Assembly: GCF_004519305.1 (NCBI RefSeq)
Contig: NZ_SOZA01000009.1
Coordinates: forward strand, 62,001 to 126,000
Source: Pseudomonas sp. RIT623
Lineage (GTDB): Bacteria; Pseudomonadota; Gammaproteobacteria; Pseudomonadales; Pseudomonadaceae
Direction of reading: 5' to 3'
Length of the DNA stretch: 64,000 bases
The notes beneath the pieces are model-generated. The model saw only the letters and a program-made list of their open reading frames with translations, had not been told where the DNA came from and searched no databases. Shown in pieces: positions 12,572-21,712 of the stretch. Each line of letters begins with the position of its first letter. Within the stretch, counting starts at the first letter, position 1. The position numbers and the translations under genes were made by a program.

Positions 12572-13357
12572 TTACTTCGAGTCTGGACCGTAGATGTCGA
12601 AGTTGAAGTACTTCTTCTCGATCTCTTTGTATTTGCCGTTGGCGCGGATCGCGTCGATGGCGGCGTTGATGCGCTCGGCGTTGGCGGTGTCGCCCTTGCG
12701 CACGGCGATACCGACGCCATCACCGAAGTACTTGGTGTCGGTGAAGGCCGGACCGACGAAGGCGAAGCCCTTGCCTGCATCGGTCTTCAGGAAGCCGTCC
12801 TCGAGCAGGGTGGCATCGGCCACGGTGCCGTCCAGGCGGCCGGCGGCGACATCCAGGTAGATTTCATTCTGGGTACCGTAGGGCACCACGGTGGCACCTT
12901 GCGGGGCCAGGACTTCCTTGGCGAAACGGTCGTGGATCGAACCGCGCTGCACGCCGATCTTCTTGCCCTTGAGCTCAGCCAGACTGTCGCTGACGGTGGT
13001 GCCTTCCTTCATCACCAGGCGCGCCGGGGTCAGGTAGTAGCGCTTGGTGAAGTCGACCGACTTCTTGCGATCGTCAGTGATCGACATGGACGACAGGATG
13101 GCGTCGATCTTGCGCACTTTCAGTGCCGGGATCAGGCCGTCGAACTCCTGCTCGACCCAGGTGCACTTGGCTTTCATCTGTTCGCACAGGGCGTTGCCGA
13201 TGTCGTAGTCGAAGCCCGCGAGGCTGCCATCGGGCTGCTTGAAGGCGAAGGGTGGGTAGGCGGCCTCGATACCGATCTTCAACGGCTTCTCATCGGCCTG
13301 CGATACCAGGGAAAACACGGAAAGCGCCAGGGCGCCAAGCAGTGCGAGCTTCTTCAT
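12572..13357 (-). CDS. aotJ: Arginine/ornithine periplasmic binding protein
   Basis: 261-aa SBP family 3 protein. A signal peptide ([21 protein letters not shown]) precedes the mature start [20 protein letters not shown]. The family signature [18 protein letters not shown] follows, and two Cys (in [10 protein letters not shown]) could form the disulphide seen in LAO-type proteins. It delivers arginine or ornithine to AotQM. The start at 13357 was chosen because the longer frame has no ribosome site and would hide the signal peptide. Confidence 0.95.
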   Translation of the reverse strand: MKKLALLGALALSVFSLVSQADEKPLKIGIEAAYPPFAFKQPDGSLAGFDYDIGNALCEQMKAKCTWVEQEFDGLIPALKVRKIDAILSSMSITDDRKKSVDFTKRYYLTPARLVMKEGTTVSDSLAELKGKKIGVQRGSIHDRFAKEVLAPQGATVVPYGTQNEIYLDVAAGRLDGTVADATLLEDGFLKTDAGKGFAFVGPAFTDTKYFGDGVGIAVRKGDTANAERINAAIDAIRANGKYKEIEKKYFNFDIYGPDSK

Positions 13358-13803
13358 CAGGTAACTCCATCGGTACGGGGCAATACAAGGCAGTTGTAAC
13401 GGCTGCCCGATATGCGAATGGGTACAACGCGAGCCGCGCAGGGTTCGACCAAGGTCGCAGACCACGAGCGAGTGAGTGGCATTTTAGCGACAGCCCGGTA
13501 GTCGATATTTCTTCAAAGCGACAACTAGTTACAGAAGCGCCTGGAACCGCGGCGGGCGATATTGACAGCTCCTGCGGATTATGCAAGAGCAAAAAAGAAA
13601 TAACCCATACACATAGCAATAAGCGGGCCCATTATTCGCAAACCCTTGTATTCCGGCAAGCGCAGCGTGCCTGAATGCAAGAAATGCTGTCAGAAACGCG
13701 GCTTTTGCGCACATGAATGTTTCGCGATGCCCCGATTTTGTGCGAAATCGGTGACAACAAGGGTTACCGATGAATGTCGGAGTAACACCCCCGTCAGTAA
13801 AGC
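13358..13803. promoter_or_regulatory. Upstream region of the aot operon
   Basis: Gene-free stretch between aotJ and the acs terminator. It contains one full ArgR-type site (13508-13523) and a near match around 13487. Further upstream is a short hairpin (CCGATTT / AAATCGG, 13732-13751) of unknown role. No ORF with a convincing ribosome site was found. Confidence 0.55.
13508..13523 (-). promoter_or_regulatory. Candidate ArgR site upstream of aotJ
   Basis: On the minus strand this reads TGTCGC-TTTGAAGA-AA, a full match to the Pseudomonas ArgR consensus, about 150 bp upstream of the aotJ start codon. A second TGTCGC occurs 31 bp closer to the gene (13487-13492) but lacks the AA dinucleotide. It fits arginine-inducible, ArgR-dependent expression of aotJQMP-argR. 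Confidence 0.55.
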
Positions 13804-13833
13804 AAAAACCCCGCCGGCTGCCCGGCGGGGTTT
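13804..13833 (-). terminator. Rho-independent terminator of acs
   Basis: GC-rich stem AACCCCGCCGG / CCGGCGGGGTT with a four-base loop. On the minus strand it is followed by a TTTTT run. It lies about 70 bp downstream of the acs stop codon. Confidence 0.85.
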
Positions 13834-13847
13834 CAGTTGGCGACCAG

Positions 13848-13899
13848 ATCGCGGGGCAAGCCCCCACGCAGGCCGTGGGCGCGGCCTTGCTCCGCGACC
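13848..13899. repeat. REP-like palindromic element downstream of acs
   Basis: Two GC-rich inverted segments (GATCGCGGGGCAAGCCCCCAC, and a partner ending in GCCTTGCTCCGCGAC) related to the REP elements found elsewhere in the window. It sits between the acs stop codon and its terminator. Confidence 0.6.
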
Positions 13900-13903
13900 G
13901 CGC

Positions 13904-15865
13904 TCAGGCCGACGCCAGGCTCATCGCCTTGTGGGTATCGATCAGGTGCTGCACCACACCAGGGTCGGCCAGGGTCGAGATATCGCCCAGGGCGTCGTAC
14001 TCGCCAGTGGCGATCTTGCGCAGGATCCGGCGCATGATCTTGCCCGAGCGAGTCTTCGGCAAGCCCGGCGCCCACTGGATCACATCCGGCGAAGCGATCG
14101 GGCCGATCTCCTTGCGCACCCAGTTCTTCAGCTCCAGGCGCAGTTGCTCGCTGGGCTCCTCACCGGCATTGAGGGTGACGTAGACATAGATGCCCTGCCC
14201 CTTGATGTCGTGCGGCACGCCCACCACCGCGGCCTCGGCGACCTTGGCATGGGCGACCATCGCGCTCTCGATCTCGGCGGTCCCCATGCGGTGGCCGGAG
14301 ACGTTGAGCACATCGTCCACCCGGCCGGTGATCCAGTAGTAGCCATCCTCGTCGCGACGGGCGCCGTCACCGGTGAAGTACATGCCACGGAAGGTCTTGA
14401 AATAGGTGTCGACGAAGCGGTCGTGGTCGCCGTACAGCGAACGCGACTGGCCCGGCCAGGAATCGAGAATCACCAGGTTGCCCTCGGCGGCGCCGTCGAT
14501 CAGGTTGCCCAGGCTGTCCACCAGCGCCGGCACCACGCCGAAGAACGGACGGGTCGCCGAGCCCGGCTTGAGGCCGGTGGCGCCTGGCAGCGGGCTGATC
14601 AGGATGCCGCCGGTTTCGGTCTGCCACCAGGTGTCGACGATCGGGCAACGCTCCTTGCCGACGGTCTTGTAGTACCAGTTCCAGGCCTCGGGGTTGATCG
14701 GCTCGCCCACCGAACCCAGCAGGCGCAGGCTGGAGCCATCGGCACCGGCCACCGCTGCCTCGCCCTCGGCCATCATGGCGCGGATGGCGGTTGGCGCGGT
14801 GTAGAGAATATTGACCTTGTGCTTGTCGACGATCTTCGACACCCGGGTGATATCCGGGTAGTTCGGCACGCCTTCGAACAATAGTGTGGTGGCACCATTG
14901 GCCAGCGGACCGTAGACGATGTAGCTGTGGCCGGTGACCCAGCCCACGTCGGCGGTGCACCAGTACACCTCGCCCGGGCGGTAGTCGAACACGCGCTCGT
15001 GGGTCAGCGCCGCGTACACCAGGTAACCGCCGGTAGTGTGCAGCACGCCCTTCGGCTTGCCGGTGGAGCCGGAGGTATAAAGGATGAACAGCGCCTCCTC
15101 GGCGCCCATTTCCTTGGGCGCGCAGTGGCTGGAGGCAACCTTCATCAGGTCTTCGAACCAGATGTCGCGGTGCTGGTGCCAGGCGATGTCGCCACCGGTG
15201 CGCTTGCACACGATGATCTTCTGCACGCTGCTGGTTTCAGGGTTGGTCAGGGCCAGGTCGACATTGGCCTTGAGCGGGGTGCGCCGGCCACCACGCAGGC
15301 CTTCGTCGGCAGTGATCACCACCTTGGACTTGCAATCGATGATGCGCCCGGCCAGGGCCTCTGGCGAGAAGCCGCCGAACACCACCGAATGGATCGCGCC
15401 GATGCGCGCGCAGGCCAGCATGGCGACCACGGCCTCGGGGATCATCGGCATGTAGATGGTGACCACGTCGCCGCGGTGCACATCTTGGCCACGCAGGGCG
15501 TTGGCAAACTTGCAGACCTGCTCGTGGAGCTCGCGATAGGTGATGTTGCGGTGCTCGGAAGGGTCGTCGCCCTCCCAGATGATCGCCAACTGGTCGCCGC
15601 GCGTTTCGAGGTGGCGGTCCAGGCAGTTGTAGGAGACGTTCAGAGTGCCGTCGGCGAACCACTTGATATCGACATGGTGGTCGTCGAACGAGGTCTGCTT
15701 GACCTTGGTGAAAGGCTTGATCCAGTCCAGACGCTGGGCCTGCTCGCGCCAGAAGCCGTCCGGGTTGATCACCGATTGCTGGTACATGGCCTTGTAGGTG
15801 GCCTCGTCGGTCAGGGTACTGGCCGCAACCTCGGGACGAACGGGATACAGTGGAGCCGCACTCAT
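13904..15865 (-). CDS. acsA: Acetyl-CoA synthetase (AMP-forming)
   Basis: 653-aa cytoplasmic enzyme making acetyl-CoA from acetate, ATP and CoA through an acetyl-adenylate. Adenylate-forming signatures are visible: [12 protein letters not shown] (P-loop), WWQTETGG, and the C-terminal [11 protein letters not shown], whose Lys is the catalytic residue that protein acetyltransferases modify in this family. Length matches bacterial Acs (about 650 aa). The start at 15865 has an AGGTAA ribosome site. It stands alone between an unlinked 5' neighbour and its own terminator. Confidence 0.96.
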   Translation of the reverse strand: MSAAPLYPVRPEVAASTLTDEATYKAMYQQSVINPDGFWREQAQRLDWIKPFTKVKQTSFDDHHVDIKWFADGTLNVSYNCLDRHLETRGDQLAIIWEGDDPSEHRNITYRELHEQVCKFANALRGQDVHRGDVVTIYMPMIPEAVVAMLACARIGAIHSVVFGGFSPEALAGRIIDCKSKVVITADEGLRGGRRTPLKANVDLALTNPETSSVQKIIVCKRTGGDIAWHQHRDIWFEDLMKVASSHCAPKEMGAEEALFILYTSGSTGKPKGVLHTTGGYLVYAALTHERVFDYRPGEVYWCTADVGWVTGHSYIVYGPLANGATTLLFEGVPNYPDITRVSKIVDKHKVNILYTAPTAIRAMMAEGEAAVAGADGSSLRLLGSVGEPINPEAWNWYYKTVGKERCPIVDTWWQTETGGILISPLPGATGLKPGSATRPFFGVVPALVDSLGNLIDGAAEGNLVILDSWPGQSRSLYGDHDRFVDTYFKTFRGMYFTGDGARRDEDGYYWITGRVDDVLNVSGHRMGTAEIESAMVAHAKVAEAAVVGVPHDIKGQGIYVYVTLNAGEEPSEQLRLELKNWVRKEIGPIASPDVIQWAPGLPKTRSGKIMRRILRKIATGEYDALGDISTLADPGVVQHLIDTHKAMSLASA

Positions 15866-16271
15866 CTGTGTTACCTCGGTGTAATAGTTGTTTTTGTATG
15901 GAACCGTTTGTAACTGTACCAGAGCGGCAAACACCATTCGACGTTGGTAGTAACGCGCTGCCCCGACCACTCGGTGCTTTTGCGCAACCGCTCTAGCCCA
16001 TGGCACTCAGCCACTTCAGCCAGAAAAAACCGCGCAGTACCGAGGGATTGTTACAGATTCTGTCAAAAGACTTTATCAAAACCCGCTCTGTTTCAGCCCG
16101 GGCCAGCCTCCTAGAATTCACCTCGCCAGCAACGGCAACGCGATTAACTTGGTAACAACCCCCACGAAGGCAACGTTAATCCGTACTTCATCCTGATAGT
16201 TGAAACTTGCTGTACTCGCGGCGCCATCAGCGCCGCGTGCCCCCTCACGACCTTAGATAGGTAAATTGAAA
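15866..16271. promoter_or_regulatory. Divergent intergenic region acs / DUF2790 gene
   Basis: About 400 bp with no ORF that I can support. It must hold the acs promoter (minus) and that of the small secreted protein (plus). I saw no clear operator or sigma54 -24/-12 pair; in pseudomonads acs is under CrbSR-type two-component control, but I could not identify a site by eye. Confidence 0.4.
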
Positions 16272-16526
16272 ATGAAAGCTTTACTGGTATTGGTACTTGG
16301 CAGTCTTTGCGGCGCGGCACTCGCCGGCGAGGCAAACAATGCCGAGCAGATTCCGGTTGAACAGTACAGTTATTCGCAGCACCTGGATATCGCCCGCGTT
16401 ATTTCCATGAGCGAAGTTCCCAATGTCTGCGAAGTTGTACCGGCGCGCATGACCTATGAAGACTCCAAGGGCCAGAAGCACATTCTCGAATACCGTGTGA
16501 TGGGCAACGGCTGCTCCAACGGCTAA
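16272..16526 (+). CDS. Small secreted DUF2790-family protein
   Basis: 84-aa protein with a clear signal peptide (MKALLVLVLGSLCGAALA, cut before GEANN). The mature part of about 65 aa has two Cys, in NVCEVVPARMTY and MGNGCSNG, likely a disulphide, and ends with the family pattern HILEYRVMGNGC. It matches DUF2790, a Pseudomonas-restricted periplasmic family of unknown function. ATG 16272 is preferred over TTG 16266 because an AGGTAA ribosome site sits 9 bp before it. Confidence 0.85.
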   Translation: MKALLVLVLGSLCGAALAGEANNAEQIPVEQYSYSQHLDIARVISMSEVPNVCEVVPARMTYEDSKGQKHILEYRVMGNGCSNG

Positions 16527-16584
16527 GGCTACAGACTCAGCGCAAGGCAGGCCCGCTCCGCCCCTGATCGCGCCGCGCGCGACC

Positions 16585-16714
16585 CTGCAGGAGCGGCCTT
16601 GTGTCGCGAAAGGGCCGCAACGCGGCCCCGCGATACCTGTAACTATCGACATATTGGGGCCGCTACGCAGCCCTTTTCGACCGGTGCGACGCTTCGGCAA
16701 GGCCGCTCCTACAA
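16585..16714. repeat. Inverted REP pair (GGAGCGGCCTTG family)
   Basis: Two facing copies of the element GCAGGAGCGGCCTTGTGTCG and its complement GGCAAGGCCGCTCCTAC, with internal GGGCCGCAACGCGGCCC and GGGGCCGCTACGCAGCCC palindromes. It lies between the convergent DUF2790 gene and phhR and could act as a bidirectional terminator. The same family recurs at 34731 and 36794. Confidence 0.85.
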
Positions 16715-16740
16715 GGGCAGGCGACACCTTTCCAATAGAT

Positions 16741-18300
16741 TCACTCCGCCGACTTGCCCAGCGAATACTCACGCAACTTGTTGGCAATCGTCGTGTGCGA
16801 AACACCCAGACGCTTACCCAACGCGCGACTACTTGGAAATTCGCCCAGCAAACTTTCCAATACCGCCCGCTCGAAACGCCCGACAATCTGCGAAAGATCA
16901 CCATCCAGTGAAAATTCGCCCAACGGCTGGCGCACGCCATAGTCCGGCAAACGAATATGTTCGCTCTTTACAACACCGCCTTCACATAACGACACCGCCT
17001 GGAACAATACGTTTTCCAGTTGCCGCACGTTGCCCGGCCAATGGTACTGGCTCAACTTGTCCATCGCCGAGGCCGCCAGGCGTGGCATCGGGCAACCGAT
17101 CTGCCGGCTGGCCTGGTCAAGGAAGTGCTGCACCAGCCCTTCCAGGCCATCCATGCATTCGCGCAGTGGCGGAATATGCAGCGACAGCACATTGAGCCGG
17201 TGGTACAGGTCCTGGCGGAACTCGCCGCGCGCGCACAGCTCGGACAGGTCGACCTGGGTCGCGCAGATCACCCGCACATCCAGGTACACCTCTTCGTCGC
17301 TGCCAACACGGCGGAAGCAACCGTCCTGCAGGAAGCGCAGCAGCTTGACCTGCAAGCGCGGGCTCATCTCCCCCACCCCATCGAGGAACAACGTGCCGCC
17401 GGCAGTCAACTCCAGCAAGCCGAGCTTGCCCTCGGCCCGCGCACCTTCGAACGCCCCAGGCCCATAGCCAAACAGTTCAGTCTCGGCCATCGACTCGGGC
17501 AGGCCGGCGCAATTGAGCGCCATCAACGGCGCCTGGCCGCGCGGGCTGGCCAAGTGGCAGGCACGCGCCAGCAACTCCTTGCCAGTGCCGGTCTCGCCCT
17601 CGATCAGCAGCGGCGCATCCAGCGGCGCCATGCGCCGCGCCTCGCGCACCACCGCGGCCATCACCTTCGAACTCTGGAAGATGCTGTCGAAACCGCGCAA
17701 CTCCTGCTTGCGCACGTTGTAGATCCGCTCGCCGATACGGTCGGCGCGGTGCAGGGTCAGTACCGCGCCGGCCAGGGCCTCGCTCTCGTCGTGCTCCGAT
17801 TGCAACGGCGCGATATCAGCCAGGAACACATCGCCCTTGACCTTGATGCGCAGGCCGTTGATGCGCGATTTGTTGGCGCGCACCAGCTCCGGCAGGTCGA
17901 AGTCCTCGACATAGCGCGACAGCGGGATCCCCGGCACTTCGTCGACTCGCACCCCAAGCAACTGCGCCGCGCCACGGTTGCCGGCGACGATACTGCCGCC
18001 CATATCGATCGACAGCACCGGGAAATCCAGCGCCCCGAGCAACGCATTGAGCTCCATGTGCCGGCGCTCGCTGGGCATCAGCCCGACGCGCTTGACCCCG
18101 AACACCCCGGCGATTGACTCGAACTTGGGCCGCAGCGCCTGGAACTGCAGGTTGATCAGGTTCGGACAGTGCAGGTAGATAGCATTGCCGTGATCGCCGC
18201 CGACCTCGCCACGCAGCACGTTGATGCCGTACTCCACCAGCAGGTTGAGAATGTCGCGCAGGATGCCGATGCGGTTCTGGCAATGCACTTTGATACGCAT
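16741..18300 (-). CDS. phhR: PhhR, TyrR-like regulator of aromatic amino-acid catabolism
   Basis: 519-aa TyrR-family regulator. Domains in order: N-terminal ACT domain (MRIKVHCQNRIGILRDIL...), PAS domain (LLGALDFPVLSIDMGGSIVA), AAA+ domain (Walker A GETGTGKE, Walker B GGTLFLDGVGEM) and a C-terminal helix-turn-helix (SRALGKRLGVSHTTIANKL). The loop that contacts sigma54 in classical activators (GAFTGA) reads GAFEGA here, so sigma54 activation is doubtful and sigma70 control in the manner of TyrR more likely. The start at 18300 has a GAGAG ribosome site. Divergent from phhABC, which it should activate with phenylalanine or tyrosine. Confidence 0.93.
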   Translation of the reverse strand: MRIKVHCQNRIGILRDILNLLVEYGINVLRGEVGGDHGNAIYLHCPNLINLQFQALRPKFESIAGVFGVKRVGLMPSERRHMELNALLGALDFPVLSIDMGGSIVAGNRGAAQLLGVRVDEVPGIPLSRYVEDFDLPELVRANKSRINGLRIKVKGDVFLADIAPLQSEHDESEALAGAVLTLHRADRIGERIYNVRKQELRGFDSIFQSSKVMAAVVREARRMAPLDAPLLIEGETGTGKELLARACHLASPRGQAPLMALNCAGLPESMAETELFGYGPGAFEGARAEGKLGLLELTAGGTLFLDGVGEMSPRLQVKLLRFLQDGCFRRVGSDEEVYLDVRVICATQVDLSELCARGEFRQDLYHRLNVLSLHIPPLRECMDGLEGLVQHFLDQASRQIGCPMPRLAASAMDKLSQYHWPGNVRQLENVLFQAVSLCEGGVVKSEHIRLPDYGVRQPLGEFSLDGDLSQIVGRFERAVLESLLGEFPSSRALGKRLGVSHTTIANKLREYSLGKSAE

Positions 18301-18347
18301 GGAGATCTCTCGAAGCGGGCAGGTATTTGTTCGACCCGCGGAAAAGT

Positions 18348-18365
18348 CGTAAAGATAAGCTGACA
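18348..18365. promoter_or_regulatory. Weak candidate PhhR/TyrR box
   Basis: CGTAAA-GATAAG-CTGACA matches TGTAAA-N6-TTTACA at 9 of 12 specified bases with correct spacing. It lies 56 bp to the phhR side of the stronger box. Strong and weak box pairs are typical of TyrR-family promoters. Confidence 0.3.
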
Positions 18366-18420
18366 AAATAGCCTTGAAAGCCAGCCGGGCGAGCGCCATT
18401 TTCCGGGATTAGCGCATTTT

Positions 18421-18438
18421 TGTAAAATTATCGTTACA
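18421..18438. promoter_or_regulatory. Candidate PhhR/TyrR box in phhR-phhA intergenic region
   Basis: TGTAAA-ATTATC-GTTACA matches the TyrR/PhhR consensus TGTAAA-N6-TTTACA at 11 of 12 specified bases. It lies 119 bp upstream of the phhA start codon, between the divergent regulator and operon. Confidence 0.65.
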
Positions 18439-18556
18439 AAAACCCTGCAAACGGATATCGATATAGTAGGAAAACACCCGTGCAAAGCGCCAAGGACGGG
18501 GTTATCACTAAGGGCACGCCCTGAACATAACAAGAATGTCCTCCCAGGAGAGCCAC

Positions 18557-19345
18557 ATGAAACAGACGCAATACGTGGCCCGTGAGCCCGATGCGCACGG
18601 CTTCATCGACTACCCGCAGCAAGAGCATGCGGTGTGGAACACCCTGATCACCCGCCAGCTGAAAGTCATCGAAGGCCGGGCCTGTCAGGAGTACCTGGAC
18701 GGCATCGAGCAGCTCAAGTTGCCCCATGACCGCATTCCGCAACTGGGCGAGATCAACAAGGTGCTGGGCGCCACCACCGGCTGGCAAGTCGCCCGGGTGC
18801 CGGCGCTGATTCCCTTCCAGACCTTCTTCGAGTTGCTGGCCAGCAAGCGCTTCCCGGTCGCCACCTTCATCCGCACCCCGGAAGAACTGGATTACCTGCA
18901 AGAGCCGGACATATTCCACGAGATCTTCGGCCACTGCCCACTGCTGACCAACCCCTGGTTCGCTGAATTCACCCATACCTACGGCAAGCTCGGCCTGGCC
19001 GCGACCAAGGAACAGCGGGTGTACCTGGCGCGCCTGTACTGGATGACCATCGAGTTCGGCCTGATGGAAACCGCCCAAGGCCGCAAGATCTACGGCGGCG
19101 GCATCCTCTCCTCGCCCAAGGAGACCGTCTACAGTCTTTCCAGCGAGCCGGAGCACCAGGCCTTCGACCCGATCGAGGCCATGCGCACGCCGTACCGCAT
19201 CGATATCCTGCAGCCGCTGTACTTCGTCCTGCCGAACATGAAGCGCCTGTTCGACCTGGCCCACGAAGACATCATGGCCATGGTCCACCAGGCCATGCAA
19301 CTAGGCCTGCACGCCCCGAAGTTTCCACCCAAGGCGGCTGCCTGA
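18557..19345 (+). CDS. phhA: Phenylalanine 4-hydroxylase
   Basis: 262-aa monomeric bacterial phenylalanine hydroxylase, converting phenylalanine to tyrosine with O2 and tetrahydropterin. The iron facial triad is visible: His121 and His126 in FHEIFGHCP, plus a Glu in the following WMTIEFGLM segment. The family motif [20 protein letters not shown] is present. Length equals that of P. aeruginosa PhhA. ATG 18557 follows AGGAGAG; an in-frame ATG at 18536 is further from any ribosome site. First gene of phhABC. Confidence 0.97.
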   Translation: MKQTQYVAREPDAHGFIDYPQQEHAVWNTLITRQLKVIEGRACQEYLDGIEQLKLPHDRIPQLGEINKVLGATTGWQVARVPALIPFQTFFELLASKRFPVATFIRTPEELDYLQEPDIFHEIFGHCPLLTNPWFAEFTHTYGKLGLAATKEQRVYLARLYWMTIEFGLMETAQGRKIYGGGILSSPKETVYSLSSEPEHQAFDPIEAMRTPYRIDILQPLYFVLPNMKRLFDLAHEDIMAMVHQAMQLGLHAPKFPPKAAA

Positions 19346-19383
19346 GCCGCCCTGTCGATAACAACTCAAAGCGGAAAACACCC

Positions 19384-19740
19384 ATGAATGCCTTGAACCA
19401 AGCCCACTGCGAAGCCTGCCGCGCCGATGCGCCGAAAGTCACCGACGAGGAACTGGCGGAACTGATCCGCGAGATCCCGGACTGGAACATCGAAGTCCGC
19501 GACGGCCACATGGAACTCGAGCGCGTGTTCCTGTTCAAGAACTTCAAGCACGCCCTGGCCTTCACCAACGCCATCGGCGAGATCGCCGAGGCCGAAGGCC
19601 ACCACCCAGGCCTGTTGACCGAATGGGGCAAGGTCACCGTGACCTGGTGGAGCCACTCGATCAAGGGCCTGCACCGCAACGACTTCATCATGTGCGCGCG
19701 CACCGACGAGGTCGCCAAGACTGCTGAAGGGCGCAAGTGA
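19384..19740 (+). CDS. phhB: Pterin-4a-carbinolamine dehydratase
   Basis: 118-aa PCD/DCoH-family enzyme that dehydrates 4a-hydroxytetrahydropterin to recycle the PhhA cofactor. The active-site signature is present: [10 protein letters not shown], followed by [17 protein letters not shown]. It lies 38 bp after phhA. Its stop codon TGA shares its last base with the phhC ATG (TGATG), so translation is coupled. Confidence 0.96.
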   Translation: MNALNQAHCEACRADAPKVTDEELAELIREIPDWNIEVRDGHMELERVFLFKNFKHALAFTNAIGEIAEAEGHHPGLLTEWGKVTVTWWSHSIKGLHRNDFIMCARTDEVAKTAEGRK

Positions 19741-20933
19741 TGCACTTCGCCGCCATCGCTCGGGTCCCTGGCGACCCGATCCTGGGGCTGATGGAAGCCT
19801 ACGCCCGCGACGGCAACCCGGCCAAGTTCGACCTGGGTGTCGGCGTGTTCAAGGACGCTGCGGGGCTGACGCCGATTCCGGCTGCGGTCAAGCAGGCCGA
19901 GCAGCGCCTGGTCGAGCGGCAGGCCACCAAGAGCTATGTCGGCGGCCATGGTGATGCAGCGTTCACGCGCCTGGTCAGCGAGCTGGTGCTGGGCAACGAT
20001 TCCACGCTGCTCAAAAGCCAGCGCGCCGGCGCCACCCAGACCCCTGGCGGCACGGGCGCCCTGCGCCTGGCGGCGGAGTTTATCGCCCACTGCCTGCCGG
20101 GCCGCGGTATCTGGCTGAGCGACCCGACCTGGCCGATCCACGAGACGATCTTCGCCGGTGCCGGGCTCAAAGTCTCGCACTACCCCTACGTGGGCGCGGA
20201 CAACCGCCTGAACGTCGACGCCATGCTCGCCGCACTGGAGCGGGTACCGCAAGGCGACGTGGTGTTGCTGCACGCCTGCTGCCACAACCCCACCGGCTTC
20301 GATCTGGGCCAGGACGACTGGCGCGCGGTGCTCGACATCGTCAAGCGGCGCAACTTGCTGCCATTGATCGACTTTGCCTACCAAGGCTTCGGAGACGGCC
20401 TGGAGGAGGACGCCTGGGCAGTGCGCCTGTTCGCCGCCGAACTGCCGGAGCTGCTGATCACCAGTTCCTGCTCGAAGAACTTCGGCCTGTACCGCGAGCG
20501 TACCGGCGCCCTGCTGGTGTGCAGCCACGACGCCGAGAAACTGCAGGATGTGCGCAGCCAGCTGGCGTTCATTGCGCGCAACCTGTGGTCGACGCCGCCA
20601 GACCATGGCGCGGCGGTGGTCGCCGAGATTCTCGGTGACCCGGCACTCAAGGCGTTGTGGATCGAGGAAGTGAACGCCATGCGCCAGCGCATCGCCGAGC
20701 TACGCGTCGGCCTGGTGAAAGCGCTGGAGCCCCATGGCCTGGCCGAGCGCTTCGCGCATATCGCCGCGCAACGCGGGATGTTCTCCTACACTGGCCTGAA
20801 CCCCGAGCAGGTGCGCCTGCTGCGCGAGCGACACAGCGTGTACATGGTCGGTACTGGCCGGGCGAACATCGCCGGAGCGGACGCCAAGCGCCTGGAACAG
20901 CTGGCAGCGGCCATCGCCGACGTCTGCCGCTGA
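19740..20933 (+). CDS. phhC: Aromatic amino-acid aminotransferase
   Basis: 397-aa PLP-dependent class I aminotransferase of the AspC/TyrB type, converting tyrosine or phenylalanine to the 2-oxo acid with 2-oxoglutarate. Conserved features: YVGGHGDAAFT, TQTPGGTGALRLAAEF, HACCHNPTGFDL, IDFAYQGFGDGL and the PLP Lys in SSCSKNFGLYRERTG. Start at 19740 by overlap with phhB; a GTG one codon earlier is in frame. It completes entry of phenylalanine carbon into the homogentisate route, whose genes are not in this window. Confidence 0.95.
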   Translation: MHFAAIARVPGDPILGLMEAYARDGNPAKFDLGVGVFKDAAGLTPIPAAVKQAEQRLVERQATKSYVGGHGDAAFTRLVSELVLGNDSTLLKSQRAGATQTPGGTGALRLAAEFIAHCLPGRGIWLSDPTWPIHETIFAGAGLKVSHYPYVGADNRLNVDAMLAALERVPQGDVVLLHACCHNPTGFDLGQDDWRAVLDIVKRRNLLPLIDFAYQGFGDGLEEDAWAVRLFAAELPELLITSSCSKNFGLYRERTGALLVCSHDAEKLQDVRSQLAFIARNLWSTPPDHGAAVVAEILGDPALKALWIEEVNAMRQRIAELRVGLVKALEPHGLAERFAHIAAQRGMFSYTGLNPEQVRLLRERHSVYMVGTGRANIAGADAKRLEQLAAAIADVCR

Positions 20934-20949
20934 AATCTGGCCGACACAA

Positions 20950-21004
20950 CGTGGGAGCGGGCTTGCCCCGAGGTAGCACTCTCGAGGGCTAGCCCGCTCC
21001 CACG
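20950..21004. repeat. REP hairpin downstream of phhC
   Basis: GTGGGAGCGGGCTTGCCCC faces GGGCTAGCCCGCTCCCAC across 16 bases, giving a long stable hairpin 17 bp after the phhC stop codon. It is the only candidate for transcript end or stabilisation there. Confidence 0.8.
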
Positions 21005-21170
21005 CCCCTCCTGACACGCCCGCTGTCCGATAGCCGCCCGCAAAAACCGATAGGCGCGGCGGAAAAATCCCAAACTGTCATCCAGACTGCTGTATCCTGC
21101 CCCAGCTTTTCGAAGCCTTATCACGCGCCAAGGCGCTGTCTTTTCACTCACACTTGCGAGGAACGACGAG

Positions 21171-21299
21171 ATGCATGAAATCCCGAATCTTCCCTTCCCA
21201 AGCCTGAACCCCGAAGAGCAATCCGTTGCCGCCCACGCCGAACCGACGCCCACCGTCGAACAGGACGGCGACGATCAATCCAGCGCCGACCAGGAATAA
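21171..21299 (+). CDS. 42-aa acidic small protein
   Basis: Short ORF starting MHEIPNLPFPSLNPEEQSV and ending in an acidic tail (EQDGDDQSSADQE). A good ribosome site, GAGGAACGA, lies 7 bp before the ATG. No signal peptide or helix-forming hydrophobic segment is visible, and it is probably disordered. Imperfect 11-bp inverted arms (GTGTGAAAACG / CGTTTTCACAC, 21318-21367) follow it. I do not recognise the function. It could be a genuine small gene or a chance frame; the strong ribosome site and protein-like composition favour a gene. Confidence 0.5.
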   Translation: MHEIPNLPFPSLNPEEQSVAAHAEPTPTVEQDGDDQSSADQE

Positions 21300-21399
21300 C
21301 CCGCGCACCGTTCGACAGTGTGAAAACGGCTGACCCGCGGGAGCTTCCCCGTCATCACGTTTTCACACCGTCCAGAAGCCACTACCCGGCGCAGCCCTC

Positions 21400-21704
21400 A
21401 TGCCCGATTCACCGCGCCCCTTGCGGTCACCCCCTGCACGCTACCTGAACATCGCCATCCCCTTGGTCGTGCTGCCCGGCTATGCGCACAACGACCTGGG
21501 CTTTAGCGCCGTGGTCGCCGGCCTGGCGATCAGCGTCCGATATCCGAGGTGATGAACCAGGTGTCGGCGGCCAACCGTGACGCGGCGATGGAAGCGTATT
21601 CGCTGTTCATCGACCTGTCGCTGGGGATCACCAGGCCCCGAACGGGCCCAGTGGGATGCGGGTTGCTATTGGGCTGTTATCTGTACCGACAAGCTCGACT
21701 GTAA
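21400..21704 (+). pseudogene. Remnant of an MFS transporter
   Basis: An ATG at 21400 opens a frame reading [20 protein letters not shown], then [25 protein letters not shown], which resembles the first helices of MFS drug/arabinose efflux permeases. It stops at TGA 21550. A second frame then reads [16 protein letters not shown] and [11 protein letters not shown], typical of a much later region of the same families. A normal protein would have several hundred residues between the two, so this is an internal deletion plus frameshift. The remnant ends 8 bp before the ydiJ stop codon. Family identification is by motif recall only. Confidence 0.65.
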
Positions 21705-21712
21705 CGCGAACG

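Noticed and set aside
13732..13751. Short hairpin CCGATTT/AAATCGG as an sRNA or terminator
   Set aside because: Too short, without a T-run, and no transcript context can be inferred.
18480..18556. Sigma54 -24/-12 promoter before phhA
   Set aside because: GGGCACGCCCTGAAC resembles the -24 half, but the spacing and -12 GC do not fit GG-N10-GC.
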